This document shows positions 53,048 through 62,088 of a DNA stretch of 64,000 nt, piece by piece; the first letter of the stretch is position 1; each line of letters opens with the position of its first letter. The notes under the pieces are model-generated. The model had not been told where the DNA came from, made no database searches, and worked only from the letters and a program-made list of their open reading frames with translations. The translations under genes and the position numbers were made by a program. Source of the stretch: Acrocarpospora pleiomorpha (GTDB lineage Bacteria; Actinomycetota; Actinomycetes; Streptosporangiales; Streptosporangiaceae); NCBI RefSeq assembly GCF_009687885.1, contig NZ_BLAF01000008.1, forward strand, positions 124,001 through 188,000. The letters are read 5' to 3'.

Positions 53048-53557
53048 ATGTCGATCAGGCACGGGCTGCTCACCCTGCTCAGCAGGGGGCCCCGGCATGG
53101 CTACCAATTGCGGGTGGAATTCGAGGCGTCGACGGGGGCGACGTGGCCGCTCAACATCGGCCAGGTCTACACGACGCTGTCCCGCATGGAGCGTGACGGC
53201 CTGGTCATGCCGGGCGAGTCGGATGAGCAGGGCCGGGTCGTCTACACGATCACCGCGGCCGGGCGGGCGGAAATGGTGCGATGGTTCAGCACCCCCGTCG
53301 TCCAGTCCGACCGGCCGCGGGACGAGCTGGTCATCAAGCTGGCCATGGCCGTCGCCGCCAAGGAGGTGGACATCGCCGAGGTCATCCGCAAGCAGCGCAC
53401 GGCGACCATGCGCGGCCTCCAAGAGCTGACCAGGGCCAAGCGAGCTGCCACGGAAGGCGCAGCCCAGCGGCTCGTGCTCGATTCCATGATCTTCCGGGCC
53501 GAGGCCGAGCAACGGTGGCTGGACCACTGCGAAGCCGTACTCAAGGAGGAAAAATGA
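53048..53557 (+). CDS. PadR-family transcriptional regulator
   Basis: A 169-residue PadR protein. The winged helix is RHGLLTLLSRGPRHGYQLRVEF with the wing around QVYTTLSRMERDGLV; a longer helical C-terminal dimerisation region follows (subfamily 2 type). The ATG lies 2 bp after the palindromic operators, so it probably represses itself and the ABC transporter genes behind it. Its stop overlaps the ATPase start (ATGA). PadR proteins with ABC exporters commonly sense the exported drug or peptide. Confidence 0.9.
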   Translation: MSIRHGLLTLLSRGPRHGYQLRVEFEASTGATWPLNIGQVYTTLSRMERDGLVMPGESDEQGRVVYTITAAGRAEMVRWFSTPVVQSDRPRDELVIKLAMAVAAKEVDIAEVIRKQRTATMRGLQELTRAKRAATEGAAQRLVLDSMIFRAEAEQRWLDHCEAVLKEEK

Positions 53558-54246
53558 CGATCGTACGGCTGGCCGAGGTGGCCAGAGTCCATGGCGAAGG
53601 GGCGGCAGCCGTACCCGCTCTGCAGGGCGTGAGCCTCGAGGTCGACGCGGGAGAGCTGGTCGCGGTCATGGGCCCGTCCGGGTCCGGCAAGTCGACCCTG
53701 CTCAACCTCGCGGGCGGGCTCGACCGGCCCACGTCGGGGACGGTGCACATCGGCGAGCAGGACCTGGCCACCGTGCGCGACCTGGCGGCACTGCGCCGCC
53801 GCAGCGTCGGCTACGTCTTCCAGGACCTCAACCTGATCACGTCGCTGACGGCGGCGGAGAACGTGATGCTGCCGCGCGAGCTCGACGGCGTGCGGTCACG
53901 CCGCGCCCGCGAGGAGGCCATGGCCGTGCTGGCGGAGATCGACGGGGAACACCTGGCCGACCGCTTCCCCGACGAGCTGTCCGGCGGCCAGCGGCAACAG
54001 GTCGCGATCGCCCGCGCTCTGGTGGGCGAGCGGCGCCTGCTGCTGGCCGACGAACCGACCGGCGCGCTCGACACCCGCACCAGCGACGAGATCCTGCGAA
54101 TATTACGCGCTCGCTGTGACGCGGGCGCGACGGTCCTGCTCGTCACGCACGAGCCGCGCTACGCCGCCTGGGCCGACCGTGTGGTGTTCCTCCGCGACGG
54201 GATGATCGTGGATTCCACGAACGCGCCGGTGGTGAGCGCCAGATGA
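53554..54246 (+). CDS. ABC transporter ATP-binding protein (MacB/LolD-like)
   Basis: A 230-residue ATPase: Walker A GPSGSGKST, Q-loop YVFQDLNLI, signature LSGGQRQQVAIARAL, Walker B LLLADEPTGALD and H-loop VTHEPRYA. The LSGGQ and EPTGALD forms are typical of MacB/LolD-type exporters that pair with FtsX-like permeases. An AAGGAGG precedes the ATG. It overlaps both neighbours by 4 nt. Confidence 0.95.
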   Translation: MTIVRLAEVARVHGEGAAAVPALQGVSLEVDAGELVAVMGPSGSGKSTLLNLAGGLDRPTSGTVHIGEQDLATVRDLAALRRRSVGYVFQDLNLITSLTAAENVMLPRELDGVRSRRAREEAMAVLAEIDGEHLADRFPDELSGGQRQQVAIARALVGERRLLLADEPTGALDTRTSDEILRILRARCDAGATVLLVTHEPRYAAWADRVVFLRDGMIVDSTNAPVVSAR

Positions 54247-56729
54247 GCGCCGTTCGCGCCGCACTGCGCATCGCCCGCCGGAACGCGTGGCGTTCCCGGG
54301 GACGAAGCGCGCTCATCATGGTGATGATCGGCTTGCCCGTCCTGGTGATCACGGCGATGCTCACCCTCACCGAGACCATGAACGTCACCCCGCAGGAGGG
54401 ACTGGCGGCCGAACTCGGCGCGGCCGACGCCCGCCTCGTGCAGGTACCCGCGGGTACGGTGCTCCACCAGCAGCCGAACGGGACGGGCTGGACCACAGGC
54501 GGCGACGCGGCCGCGCCCAGGCTCAGCGCCGCCGAGGTCGTGGAGCTGCTCGGCCCGGGCGCCCGGTTGATCCCCTTCAGCACCGGCGTGCTCCGGCTGG
54601 GCAGCGAGCGGGTCGACGCGCGGGAGACCGACCTGCGCGATCCCGTTACCAGGGGAATGCGGACGCTGAGGGAAGGCAGGTTTCCCACCGCCGGCGAGGT
54701 CGCGGTGACACCCGCGATCGGCCTGCGGCCCGGCGATCTCCTGCGGCCATCCGGCGCGGCGCCGCTGACGGTGGTGGGCGTGGTCGAGCACCCGCACCGG
54801 CCGTCGCTTCGCGAGGTCGTGGGTCCGGATCTCCCGCTGGCGCCGTCGGATGCATCGTGGTCAGTGTTCGAGTACGGCACCGGATGGCTCGCCGACACCG
54901 CGAAGCCCGTGTCCTGGACCGACGTGCCCGCGCTGAACAAGGCTGGTCTGTTCGTCACCTCCCGCACCATGATCACGGCCCGGGTTCCCGCCGCGCCCTT
55001 CGACGTCCGGTACGCGGTCGGGATCGGCGCCATGGTGATCATGGTGGCGCTGGAGACCGTGCTGCTGGCCGGGCCCGCCTTCGCGGTCGGGCTCCGGAGA
55101 AGGCGCCGGGAACTGGCCGAGATCGCGGCGCAGGGCGGCTCGGCCGGGCACCTGCGGACGATCGTGCTGGCCGACGGGCTGGTCCTCGGCGGTGCCGCCG
55201 CCCTCGTGGCGACGGTGCTGGGCATCGGGGCCGGAGCGCTGGGCGCCCCGTTCGTGGCGCGCTGGGGCGGGCAGGTCGGCGCGGCGGCGGTGCCGTGGGC
55301 GCCGGTTCTGGGCGTTGCCGCGCTGGGCCTGATCGCCGGGGTCGTGGCGGCGCTGGTGCCTGCCGTACAAGCGGCTCGGCAGGACACCGCGACCGTGCTG
55401 GCCGGCCGCGCGCCCGCGGTAGCCGATCGGCCGGGATGGCCCCTGGCGGGGGCCGTGCTGGTGCTGGCCGGGCTGGGGGCGACCGTGGTGGCGTGGCGCC
55501 AGCCGGGCTCGGCGTGGGTGTGGGCCTCCGCGGTGCTGGTCATGATCGGGCTGGTGGTGTTGACGCCATGGCTGGTCCGCCACACGGGACGGCTGGCCGC
55601 GCGGTTGCGGCTCCCGCTGCGGGTGTCCGTCCGCGACGCGGTCCGCAACCAATCCCGGACGGCGAGCGCCGTCGCGGCCGTCATCGCGGTCACCGCCACG
55701 GTCGTGGCGGTGGGCATCAGCACCTACAGCGAATACATGGACCGGCGCAACGCCTACACCTCGGCGCGCCCGACCGGCATGCTGGCGATCTGGGGCGGCC
55801 CCATGGGCGACGCGGCCTGGAACAAGCTCCGCGCCGAAGCGGCCCGCCAGCTGCCGGGCGTGCCGCTGGCCGCCGGCTATCACGCGAAGGACGCCCAGGG
55901 CCACCGCTACGCGTTGCGGTACACGATGCGCTGGAACGGGATACGGACGCGTCGCACGGCGGCCATCGGAGACCAGGCTCTGCTCAGGCTCCTGCAAGGG
56001 CGCCACGACCCGCCGGCGGCCGCGGCGCTGGCGAGCGGTAAGGCCGTGGTGTTCGACCCGGCCGCGCTGCGGGACGGCAAGCTGGCGCTGCGGGCGAGCT
56101 CCACGTCAGGCCCGCCGCGCAAGCTCGAAGTCCCCGCGGTGCTGGCCACACCCGCCGACCAGCACCAGGGCGGCGCCCTGCTGCCGCGCGCCCTGGTCGA
56201 GCAGGCCGGTTTCTCGACGGCGGAGCGCCAGCTCTACGCCATGTACCGGCCGCCGGCCGACTCGACGATATGGCGTGATCTCGCCAAGGTGAGCTCCCGC
56301 GTCACGGTCGCCTCCGAGGAGGGGTATCGCAACGTGCCCGACCCCAGCTTGTGGGGCTGGCTCGGCGGCGCCCTTGTCCTCGTCGTCGGCGGCACGCTGG
56401 CCGCCACCCGCCTGGCAGCCGCCGACATGCGGCCTGAGCGGGCGACGATGGCGGCCATCGGCGCCCCGCCCGGGACGTTGCGGGTGATCGTGGCCGGCCA
56501 GGCCCTCTACATCTCCGGGCTCGGCGCGCTGGTGGGGCTGGCCGCGGGAATGGTGACGGGCGTGGCGCTGAGCCGGCCGACGACGACGCACGGCGCCGGA
56601 GATCCTGCCACGACCGCCATACCGTGGCCATTCGTGATCGCGGTGGTGGCAGGGCTGCCCGTGCTGGCGACGGTGGCGGCGCTGATCACCCGGACCAGGC
56701 TGCCCCTCACCGGCCGGCCACGCGCATGA
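54243..56729 (+). CDS. FtsX-like ABC transporter permease
   Basis: An 828-residue permease with two FtsX-type halves, each with a cluster of hydrophobic helices. A first helix near the N-terminus (RSALIMVMIGLPVLVITAML) is followed by a large outer domain. The motif RRRRRELAEIAAQGGSAGHLRTIVLADGL marks the intracellular coupling region (quoted pieces: RRRELAEIAAQGGS). The second half ends in TVAALITRTRLPL. It exports a substrate, possibly a peptide or lipid, with the preceding ATPase. It belongs to a three-gene operon with padR. Confidence 0.9.
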   Translation: MSAVRAALRIARRNAWRSRGRSALIMVMIGLPVLVITAMLTLTETMNVTPQEGLAAELGAADARLVQVPAGTVLHQQPNGTGWTTGGDAAAPRLSAAEVVELLGPGARLIPFSTGVLRLGSERVDARETDLRDPVTRGMRTLREGRFPTAGEVAVTPAIGLRPGDLLRPSGAAPLTVVGVVEHPHRPSLREVVGPDLPLAPSDASWSVFEYGTGWLADTAKPVSWTDVPALNKAGLFVTSRTMITARVPAAPFDVRYAVGIGAMVIMVALETVLLAGPAFAVGLRRRRRELAEIAAQGGSAGHLRTIVLADGLVLGGAAALVATVLGIGAGALGAPFVARWGGQVGAAAVPWAPVLGVAALGLIAGVVAALVPAVQAARQDTATVLAGRAPAVADRPGWPLAGAVLVLAGLGATVVAWRQPGSAWVWASAVLVMIGLVVLTPWLVRHTGRLAARLRLPLRVSVRDAVRNQSRTASAVAAVIAVTATVVAVGISTYSEYMDRRNAYTSARPTGMLAIWGGPMGDAAWNKLRAEAARQLPGVPLAAGYHAKDAQGHRYALRYTMRWNGIRTRRTAAIGDQALLRLLQGRHDPPAAAALASGKAVVFDPAALRDGKLALRASSTSGPPRKLEVPAVLATPADQHQGGALLPRALVEQAGFSTAERQLYAMYRPPADSTIWRDLAKVSSRVTVASEEGYRNVPDPSLWGWLGGALVLVVGGTLAATRLAAADMRPERATMAAIGAPPGTLRVIVAGQALYISGLGALVGLAAGMVTGVALSRPTTTHGAGDPATTAIPWPFVIAVVAGLPVLATVAALITRTRLPLTGRPRA

Positions 56730-56756
56730 GTCACGCGAATGAGTCACGCGAATGAG

Positions 56757-57902
56757 TCACTTCGCGAGCCGGCGATACTCGGACGGTGTCTTTCCGGTGT
56801 GCCGCTTGAAGGCGACGCTGAGATACTCGACGTGCGTGAAACCGAGACGATCCGAGATCTGCTGCAGGGTGAGGTCGGTGCTCGACAGCAACTCGGTGAC
56901 CCGGGCCATGCGCGCACGGGTGATCTCGGCATGCGTCGTCCTGCCGATGGTGTTCAGGAGGCGCCGGTCCAGCGCCCCCCTCGACAGTCCGACGTGCCAG
57001 CGGACCGTGTCGGTGGTGATGTTCTCGTGGGCATGCTGCCGGATGAAGCGTAGCGAGCGTGCGACAAGGACATCCTCGACCGACAAGACGTCCGACGACT
57101 GGCGTGTCACGACACGCAAGGGCTTGAGGAGCTGCTGCTCCGACGGCACCACAGCTCCGTTCATCATCTCATCGAGCAGGCGCGCGGCGAGAAAGCCCGC
57201 ACCCCGCGCGTCCGGCTCGATGCTCGAGAGCGGGGGCGAACTGAGGTTCCCGATCAATTCGTCGTTGTCGACCCCGAGCACCGCGACTTCATCGGGTACG
57301 GCCACGCCGGCGATCTTGCAGGCCTCGAGCACCTCCAAGCCCGCGATGTCGTAGCACGCCATCACGCCGACGGGCTTCGGAAGCGAGGCGATCCACTGGG
57401 CCAGGCGGCTGCGGTCGATGGAGCACCTTCCGGAGGGGGTCATCGCGTACTCGAACGGGGTTGCCCCACGTTCGAGGACGAGCCGTCGGTACGAGGTGCC
57501 GCGGTGCAGTGACCACCCGAAGCGTGGATCGCCGCAGAATGCGAAGTTCCGCAGGCCGCGCTCCGCGAAGTGGTCGATCGCCCAGGAGGCGATCGTCGCG
57601 TCATCCGTCTCCACGCCGGGAAGCTCCGGCGCCAGACGGGTGGCGCTGAGGTCCACCGTGGGCAACCCCAGCCGGCGGACGATGCCGACGGACTCGCGGT
57701 TCTCTATCCGCGCCAGCACCCCGTCGCCTTCCCACTCCTCGAGCCACGAGTAGTCGTGCTCGCTGCGGCTGTGCTCGGCGAAGTACAGCGACCAGTCGGG
57801 CCGGACCGCGACGAATCGCCGCACGCCTTCCAGCAGGCCCCGAGCGTACTGGTTCGACGTCTCGATGATCAGCGCCACCTGTCGTGACGGTGAACTGCGC
57901 AT
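56757..57902 (-). CDS. XylR-type AraC-family regulator with periplasmic-binding-like sensor
   Basis: A 381-residue regulator. Residues about 8-260 form a LacI/periplasmic-binding-protein-like sugar sensor (ALIIETSNQYARGLLEGVRRF, then PVGVMACYDIAGLEVLEACK and VPDEVAVLGVDNDELI). The C-terminus is an AraC DNA-binding domain (LQQISDRLGFTHVEYLSVAFKRHTGKTPSEYR). This is the layout of E. coli XylR. It is divergent from the sugar operon and separated from it by an 18-bp palindrome, so it most likely controls that operon in response to a sugar. Confidence 0.9.
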   Translation of the reverse strand: MRSSPSRQVALIIETSNQYARGLLEGVRRFVAVRPDWSLYFAEHSRSEHDYSWLEEWEGDGVLARIENRESVGIVRRLGLPTVDLSATRLAPELPGVETDDATIASWAIDHFAERGLRNFAFCGDPRFGWSLHRGTSYRRLVLERGATPFEYAMTPSGRCSIDRSRLAQWIASLPKPVGVMACYDIAGLEVLEACKIAGVAVPDEVAVLGVDNDELIGNLSSPPLSSIEPDARGAGFLAARLLDEMMNGAVVPSEQQLLKPLRVVTRQSSDVLSVEDVLVARSLRFIRQHAHENITTDTVRWHVGLSRGALDRRLLNTIGRTTHAEITRARMARVTELLSSTDLTLQQISDRLGFTHVEYLSVAFKRHTGKTPSEYRRLAK

Positions 57903-57920
57903 GTGAAAAATCTAAACCAT

Positions 57921-57938
57921 CATGCGAATTTTCGCATG
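57921..57938. promoter_or_regulatory. Palindromic operator between the XylR-like gene and the sugar operon
   Basis: CATGCGAA-TT-TTCGCATG, an 18-bp palindrome in the 88-bp divergent gap; a second small palindrome, TTGGCCAA, is at 57940-57947. Confidence 0.7.
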
Positions 57939-57990
57939 GTTGGCCAACGCTCCCGCTCCTAGCCTCGTTCCACAAGGAGGCAGAACGAAC

Positions 57991-59088
57991 ATGACTCGAA
58001 AGACGCGGATCGCAATCGCGGGGCTTGGTTTCGGCGCGGAGTTCATCCCGATCTACCAGGCGCATCCGGCGGTCGAACTTGTCGCACTCTGTCAGCGCAC
58101 GAAGTCAAAACTCGAAGAGGTCGCTGATCATTTCGGTGTCGCAGGTCGCTACACAAGCTTTGAAGCCATGGTTGAGGATCCCTCGATCGACGCTATCCAC
58201 ATCAACACGCCGATTCCCGACCATGCGGCTCAGTCAGTGCTCGCGCTCCGGGCGGGAAAGCACGTCGCGTGCACCGTCCCCATGGCGTCGACGCTCAACG
58301 ACTGCGTGGCGATCGCGCAGGCTGCCGAGGACTCCGGCAAGAACTACATGATGATGGAGACGGTGGTCTACTCGCGTGAATTCCTCTACGTCCAGCACCT
58401 GCACGACGAGGGCCTGCTCGGGCGTATCCAGTTCATGCGCGGCTCACATTTCCAGAATATGGCCGGGTGGCCGTCGTACTGGGAGGGTCTCCCGCCCATG
58501 CATTACGCCACCCACGCCGTCTCCCCGGTCCTCGCGTTGCTCGGCAAACCCGCCGCGAGCGTGACCTGCGTGGGCTCCGGGCGCATCCCCGATGAGCTGA
58601 TGGCCCGGTACGGATCTCCGTTCGCCGTGGAGAGCGCGTTCGTCGATGTCGTGGACTCCGACGTGAAGGCAGAGGTGTCCCGGGCGCTGTTCGCCACCTC
58701 ACACGAATACGTCGAGAGCTTCGACGTATTCGGCAGTAAGGCGTCGTTCCGGTGGGCGGCGACCGAGAAGAGTGCCCACCTGCTGCACGTCGATGACGTC
58801 CCCCAGCTGGTGGAGGTTCCCGACTTCGCCGCTAGGCTCCCGGAGGAGATTCGTCCCTTCACGACGAACGGCGTGTACTCGGATGAGAACGAACACCTGT
58901 CGTTCATCCAGGGGAGCGGCCATGGTGGCTCGCATCCCCACCTTGCGCACGAATTCGTTACCAGTATCGTCGAGGGGCGGCCGGCGGCGATTGACCACCT
59001 AGTCGCCGCGAACTGGACGTCAGTGGGTCTTCTGGCACACGAGTCCGCCAAGCGCGGCGGCGAGAAGATCTACATCCCAGCGATCTGA
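57991..59088 (+). CDS. Gfo/Idh/MocA-family NAD(P)-dependent oxidoreductase
   Basis: A 365-residue enzyme with the N-terminal Rossmann motif IAGLGFGAEFIP and a C-terminal substrate domain. In place of the usual EKP motif it reads CTVPMAS after RAGKHVA, so the conserved Lys is absent, as in some subgroup members. AAGGAGG lies directly upstream of the ATG at 57991. It is the first gene of the sugar operon. Such enzymes oxidise or epimerise sugars, inositols or their derivatives; the missing Lys leaves the exact chemistry open. Confidence 0.85.
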   Translation: MTRKTRIAIAGLGFGAEFIPIYQAHPAVELVALCQRTKSKLEEVADHFGVAGRYTSFEAMVEDPSIDAIHINTPIPDHAAQSVLALRAGKHVACTVPMASTLNDCVAIAQAAEDSGKNYMMMETVVYSREFLYVQHLHDEGLLGRIQFMRGSHFQNMAGWPSYWEGLPPMHYATHAVSPVLALLGKPAASVTCVGSGRIPDELMARYGSPFAVESAFVDVVDSDVKAEVSRALFATSHEYVESFDVFGSKASFRWAATEKSAHLLHVDDVPQLVEVPDFAARLPEEIRPFTTNGVYSDENEHLSFIQGSGHGGSHPHLAHEFVTSIVEGRPAAIDHLVAANWTSVGLLAHESAKRGGEKIYIPAI

Positions 59089-59121
59089 TACTGCGTCTTC
59101 ACCACGATTGAGAGAAAAACC

Positions 59122-60237
59122 ATGCGTGTAGGAATTCTGGGCTGCGGCTACATCGCACAGTCTCGCCATCTGCCGGCGATCCGCGAGATCGCCGGGCTCG
59201 AGCTTGCCGCCCTGTGCGACTTGTCGGCCGGCACCCTGCAGTTGGTGGCGGACTACCACAACGTCGCGACCCGGTACACGTCGTACGCCGACATGCTCGC
59301 CGACGACACTCTTGACGCGATCGGCGTGCTCAGTTACGACCACGCCGCCGACATCCTGGCCGCGTTGCGGGCCGGCAAGCATGTGATGACCGAGAAGCCG
59401 CTGGCGTTCACGGTCGGCGAAGCCGAGGAGATCAAGGCGGTTCTCGCTGAGAATCCCGATCTGGTCCTGCAGGTGGGATATCAGAAACTGCACGATCCGG
59501 CCGTCCTCTGGCTGGCCGACAAGGTGCGCGGCGCTCGCGCGCCACGTGCCGTGGAGATCCACGACTACGGCGCCATCCTTTCGCGCGTCCGGGGCGACTT
59601 CGGTCCGATCTTCCGGGTCGATGATCTTCCTGATGTGGGTGGCGCGGCGGTACGTACCACTGTCGCCGCGACGGGGAAGGCGGCTCAGGTGAACCCGGAG
59701 GTCGCCAGGCGGGTCGCCGCGACATTGCCGGCGACCCACGCGTCCTTCGTCGAGACCTACATGACCGCTCTCATGCTGGGGTCGCACGACTTCAGCCTGC
59801 TCAATTTCTGCTACGGGATGCCCCGGCAGGTGCTGTTCGCCCACACGGCCGGGCCGAAGCACGTCCAGGCGGTGCTGGAGCTCGAGAACGGCGCCCTGTG
59901 CAATGTCGACCTGCAGCTGGGGACCAACTACGGCTGGTGGGACGAGCGCTTCTCGGTGTACGGCGACGACGACCAGGTCGATCTTCGCTTCGGCAACCCG
60001 TTCCTGGCCTTCTCGGGCACCGAGATCGTCACCCGTTCGACCGTCAACGACAACGACCGCACGGTCGCGAGCTCGTACCGCAGCTTCGAGGACGGCTTCA
60101 AGAACGAGTGGATCCACTTCCGTGACGCCGTCGCCGGCGAAGCGGCTGTCCGTTCGACCGCCGATATCGCCACCGACGACATCCGTCTCGTGCGGGACAT
60201 CGTCATGCGGTTGGCCGCACCCGCAGCAGGCTCGTGA
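59122..60237 (+). CDS. Gfo/Idh/MocA-family NAD(P)-dependent dehydrogenase
   Basis: A 371-residue enzyme. The Rossmann motif is VGILGCGYIAQSRHLPAI, and the catalytic-type MTEKPLA follows RAGKH. It is likely a sugar or cyclitol dehydrogenase acting with the preceding homologue. Its stop overlaps the GTG of the first permease gene (GTGA). Confidence 0.88.
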   Translation: MRVGILGCGYIAQSRHLPAIREIAGLELAALCDLSAGTLQLVADYHNVATRYTSYADMLADDTLDAIGVLSYDHAADILAALRAGKHVMTEKPLAFTVGEAEEIKAVLAENPDLVLQVGYQKLHDPAVLWLADKVRGARAPRAVEIHDYGAILSRVRGDFGPIFRVDDLPDVGGAAVRTTVAATGKAAQVNPEVARRVAATLPATHASFVETYMTALMLGSHDFSLLNFCYGMPRQVLFAHTAGPKHVQAVLELENGALCNVDLQLGTNYGWWDERFSVYGDDDQVDLRFGNPFLAFSGTEIVTRSTVNDNDRTVASSYRSFEDGFKNEWIHFRDAVAGEAAVRSTADIATDDIRLVRDIVMRLAAPAAGS

Positions 60238-61214
60238 CCGTGCCAGCGAAGGTCGCACGCTCCAGCACCTCCCGCGGCCGCGGGAGGCGGCTGAGTACGA
60301 AATCTCGGCATGACCGGCGAATGGCCGCTCTCTTCCTGGCGCCGTGGGCCATCGGATTCCTCGTATTCACGCTCGGCCCGCTGATCGCCTCGGGGTACTT
60401 GTCGCTCACCGACTACGGATTGCTGAGTGCGCCCGAGTTCGTCGGGTTGTCGAACTACGCAAAGATGCTGACGGACGATCCGCGGTTCGTGAAGTCGATC
60501 GGCGTGACGGCTCTCTATGTGTTCGTGAGCGTTCCGGTGACGCTGGTTGCCGCCTTCCTGGTCGCGGCGCTCGTGAATGATCGTCAGCGCTCCTCGGGGG
60601 CCAGCGGCAAGGCGAGCCGAAGCCCTTTGTTCGGCTTTTACCGGGCCGCCTTCTACCTGCCCTCGCTCATCGCGGCCAGCGTCGCGGTGGCGATCCTCTG
60701 GGTTCGGCTGTTCGCGTACGACGGCATCGTCAACAACCTGCTGGCACCGTTGGGCCTGCCACGGATCGCGTGGATCGGACAGCCAGGGACCGCCATCTGG
60801 ACGATCATCTTGCTGTCGGTGTGGTCATTCGGCTCGACGATGGTCATCTTTTACGCGGCGCTCAAGCAAGTGCCGGCCGAACGATACGAAGCCGCCAGCA
60901 TCGACGGTGCCGGGATGCTGGCGAAGCTGTGGCACATCACGCTGCCGGCCATCAGCCCCATCATTCTCTTCAACGCGGTGATCGTCCTGGTCAACGCGCT
61001 GCAATCCTTCACACCCGCGTACATCGTGTCCAACGGGACGGGCGGGCCGGCCGACTCGACCCTGGTCTTCGCTCTGTATCTCTACGAGCAGGCGTTCAGG
61101 GATCTCCACATGGGCTACGCGTCCGCCATGGCCGTGCTCATGCTGCTCGCCCTCGCCGGAATCACAGCGCTGATCTTCGCCAGCTCCAAATTTTGGGTCC
61201 ACTATGAAGACTAG
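60234..61214 (+). CDS. ABC sugar transporter permease (UgpA/LacF-like)
   Basis: A 326-residue inner-membrane permease with six predicted helices (first ALFLAPWAIGFLVFTLGPLIASGYL). The EAA loop reads YEAASIDGAGMLAKLWHITLP. It pairs with the next gene to form the import channel. It overlaps the next permease by 11 nt. Confidence 0.92.
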   Translation: MTVPAKVARSSTSRGRGRRLSTKSRHDRRMAALFLAPWAIGFLVFTLGPLIASGYLSLTDYGLLSAPEFVGLSNYAKMLTDDPRFVKSIGVTALYVFVSVPVTLVAAFLVAALVNDRQRSSGASGKASRSPLFGFYRAAFYLPSLIAASVAVAILWVRLFAYDGIVNNLLAPLGLPRIAWIGQPGTAIWTIILLSVWSFGSTMVIFYAALKQVPAERYEAASIDGAGMLAKLWHITLPAISPIILFNAVIVLVNALQSFTPAYIVSNGTGGPADSTLVFALYLYEQAFRDLHMGYASAMAVLMLLALAGITALIFASSKFWVHYED

Positions 61215-62061
61215 CCACTCCATGACGGCAGCCCTGTTCCGCCCGCGTCCGGGCGCGGGCAAGGCCGCGCGCCACCTCCTCATCTGCCTGCTCCTCGCCT
61301 TCCTCCTGTACCCGCTGGCGGTCCTGCTGCTCGCGTCGTTCTCCGAAGGCGGCGTCATCGGCTCGCCGGGAGGGCTGATACTCGAGAACTACCGCGCGGG
61401 GTGGCAGGGCGACGGCGGTGCGAGTTTCGCCACGTACTTCGTCAACTCGGCCCTGATCTCGCTGGCGTCCATCGTCGGCGTGCTGCTGTCGTGTTCGGTG
61501 GCGGCCTATGCCTTCGCGCGCATCGAGTTCCCCGGCCGTCGCATCCTGTTCGCGCTCATGATCGGTACGCTGCTCCTGCCGGCGCAGGTCACCGTCGTGC
61601 CGCAGTACATCATGTTCAACACGCTCGGGATGGTCGACACCTATTGGCCGCTCACCCTTACTCACTACTTCGCGGTCGATGCCTTCTACACCTTCCTGAT
61701 GGTGCAGTTCATCCGCGGCATTTCTCCGTCGCTGGACGAAGCCGCCCGCATCGACGGGTGCGGTCACATCGGGATCTTCTTCCGCGTCATCATGCCGTTG
61801 AGCATGCCGGCTCTCGCGACGACGGCCGCCTTCTGTTTCGTCCATAGCTGGAACGACTTCCTGGGCCCGCTGCTCTATCTGAACGACCCGGGCAGTTTCA
61901 CCGTTCCGCTGGGTCTCCGGCAGTTCATGGACGCCACCGGGAATTCCAATACCGGTGGACTCCTGGCCATGTCGGTCCTGTCCCTGGTGCCGCTCATCGC
62001 GTTCTTCGCGGTGGCTCAGCGGCTGATCACCGAGGGCATTTCTACAACCGGGCTGAAGTGA
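61204..62061 (+). CDS. ABC sugar transporter permease (UgpE/MalG-like)
   Basis: A 285-residue permease with six helices; the EAA loop reads DEAARIDGCGHIGIFFRVIMP. It is the partner of the preceding permease. No ATPase gene is in the operon; in actinomycetes a shared ATPase such as MsiK commonly serves these importers. Confidence 0.92.
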   Translation: MKTSHSMTAALFRPRPGAGKAARHLLICLLLAFLLYPLAVLLLASFSEGGVIGSPGGLILENYRAGWQGDGGASFATYFVNSALISLASIVGVLLSCSVAAYAFARIEFPGRRILFALMIGTLLLPAQVTVVPQYIMFNTLGMVDTYWPLTLTHYFAVDAFYTFLMVQFIRGISPSLDEAARIDGCGHIGIFFRVIMPLSMPALATTAAFCFVHSWNDFLGPLLYLNDPGSFTVPLGLRQFMDATGNSNTGGLLAMSVLSLVPLIAFFAVAQRLITEGISTTGLK

Positions 62062-62088
62062 GTCCGAAGCAATACGAGAGGTAAGAAC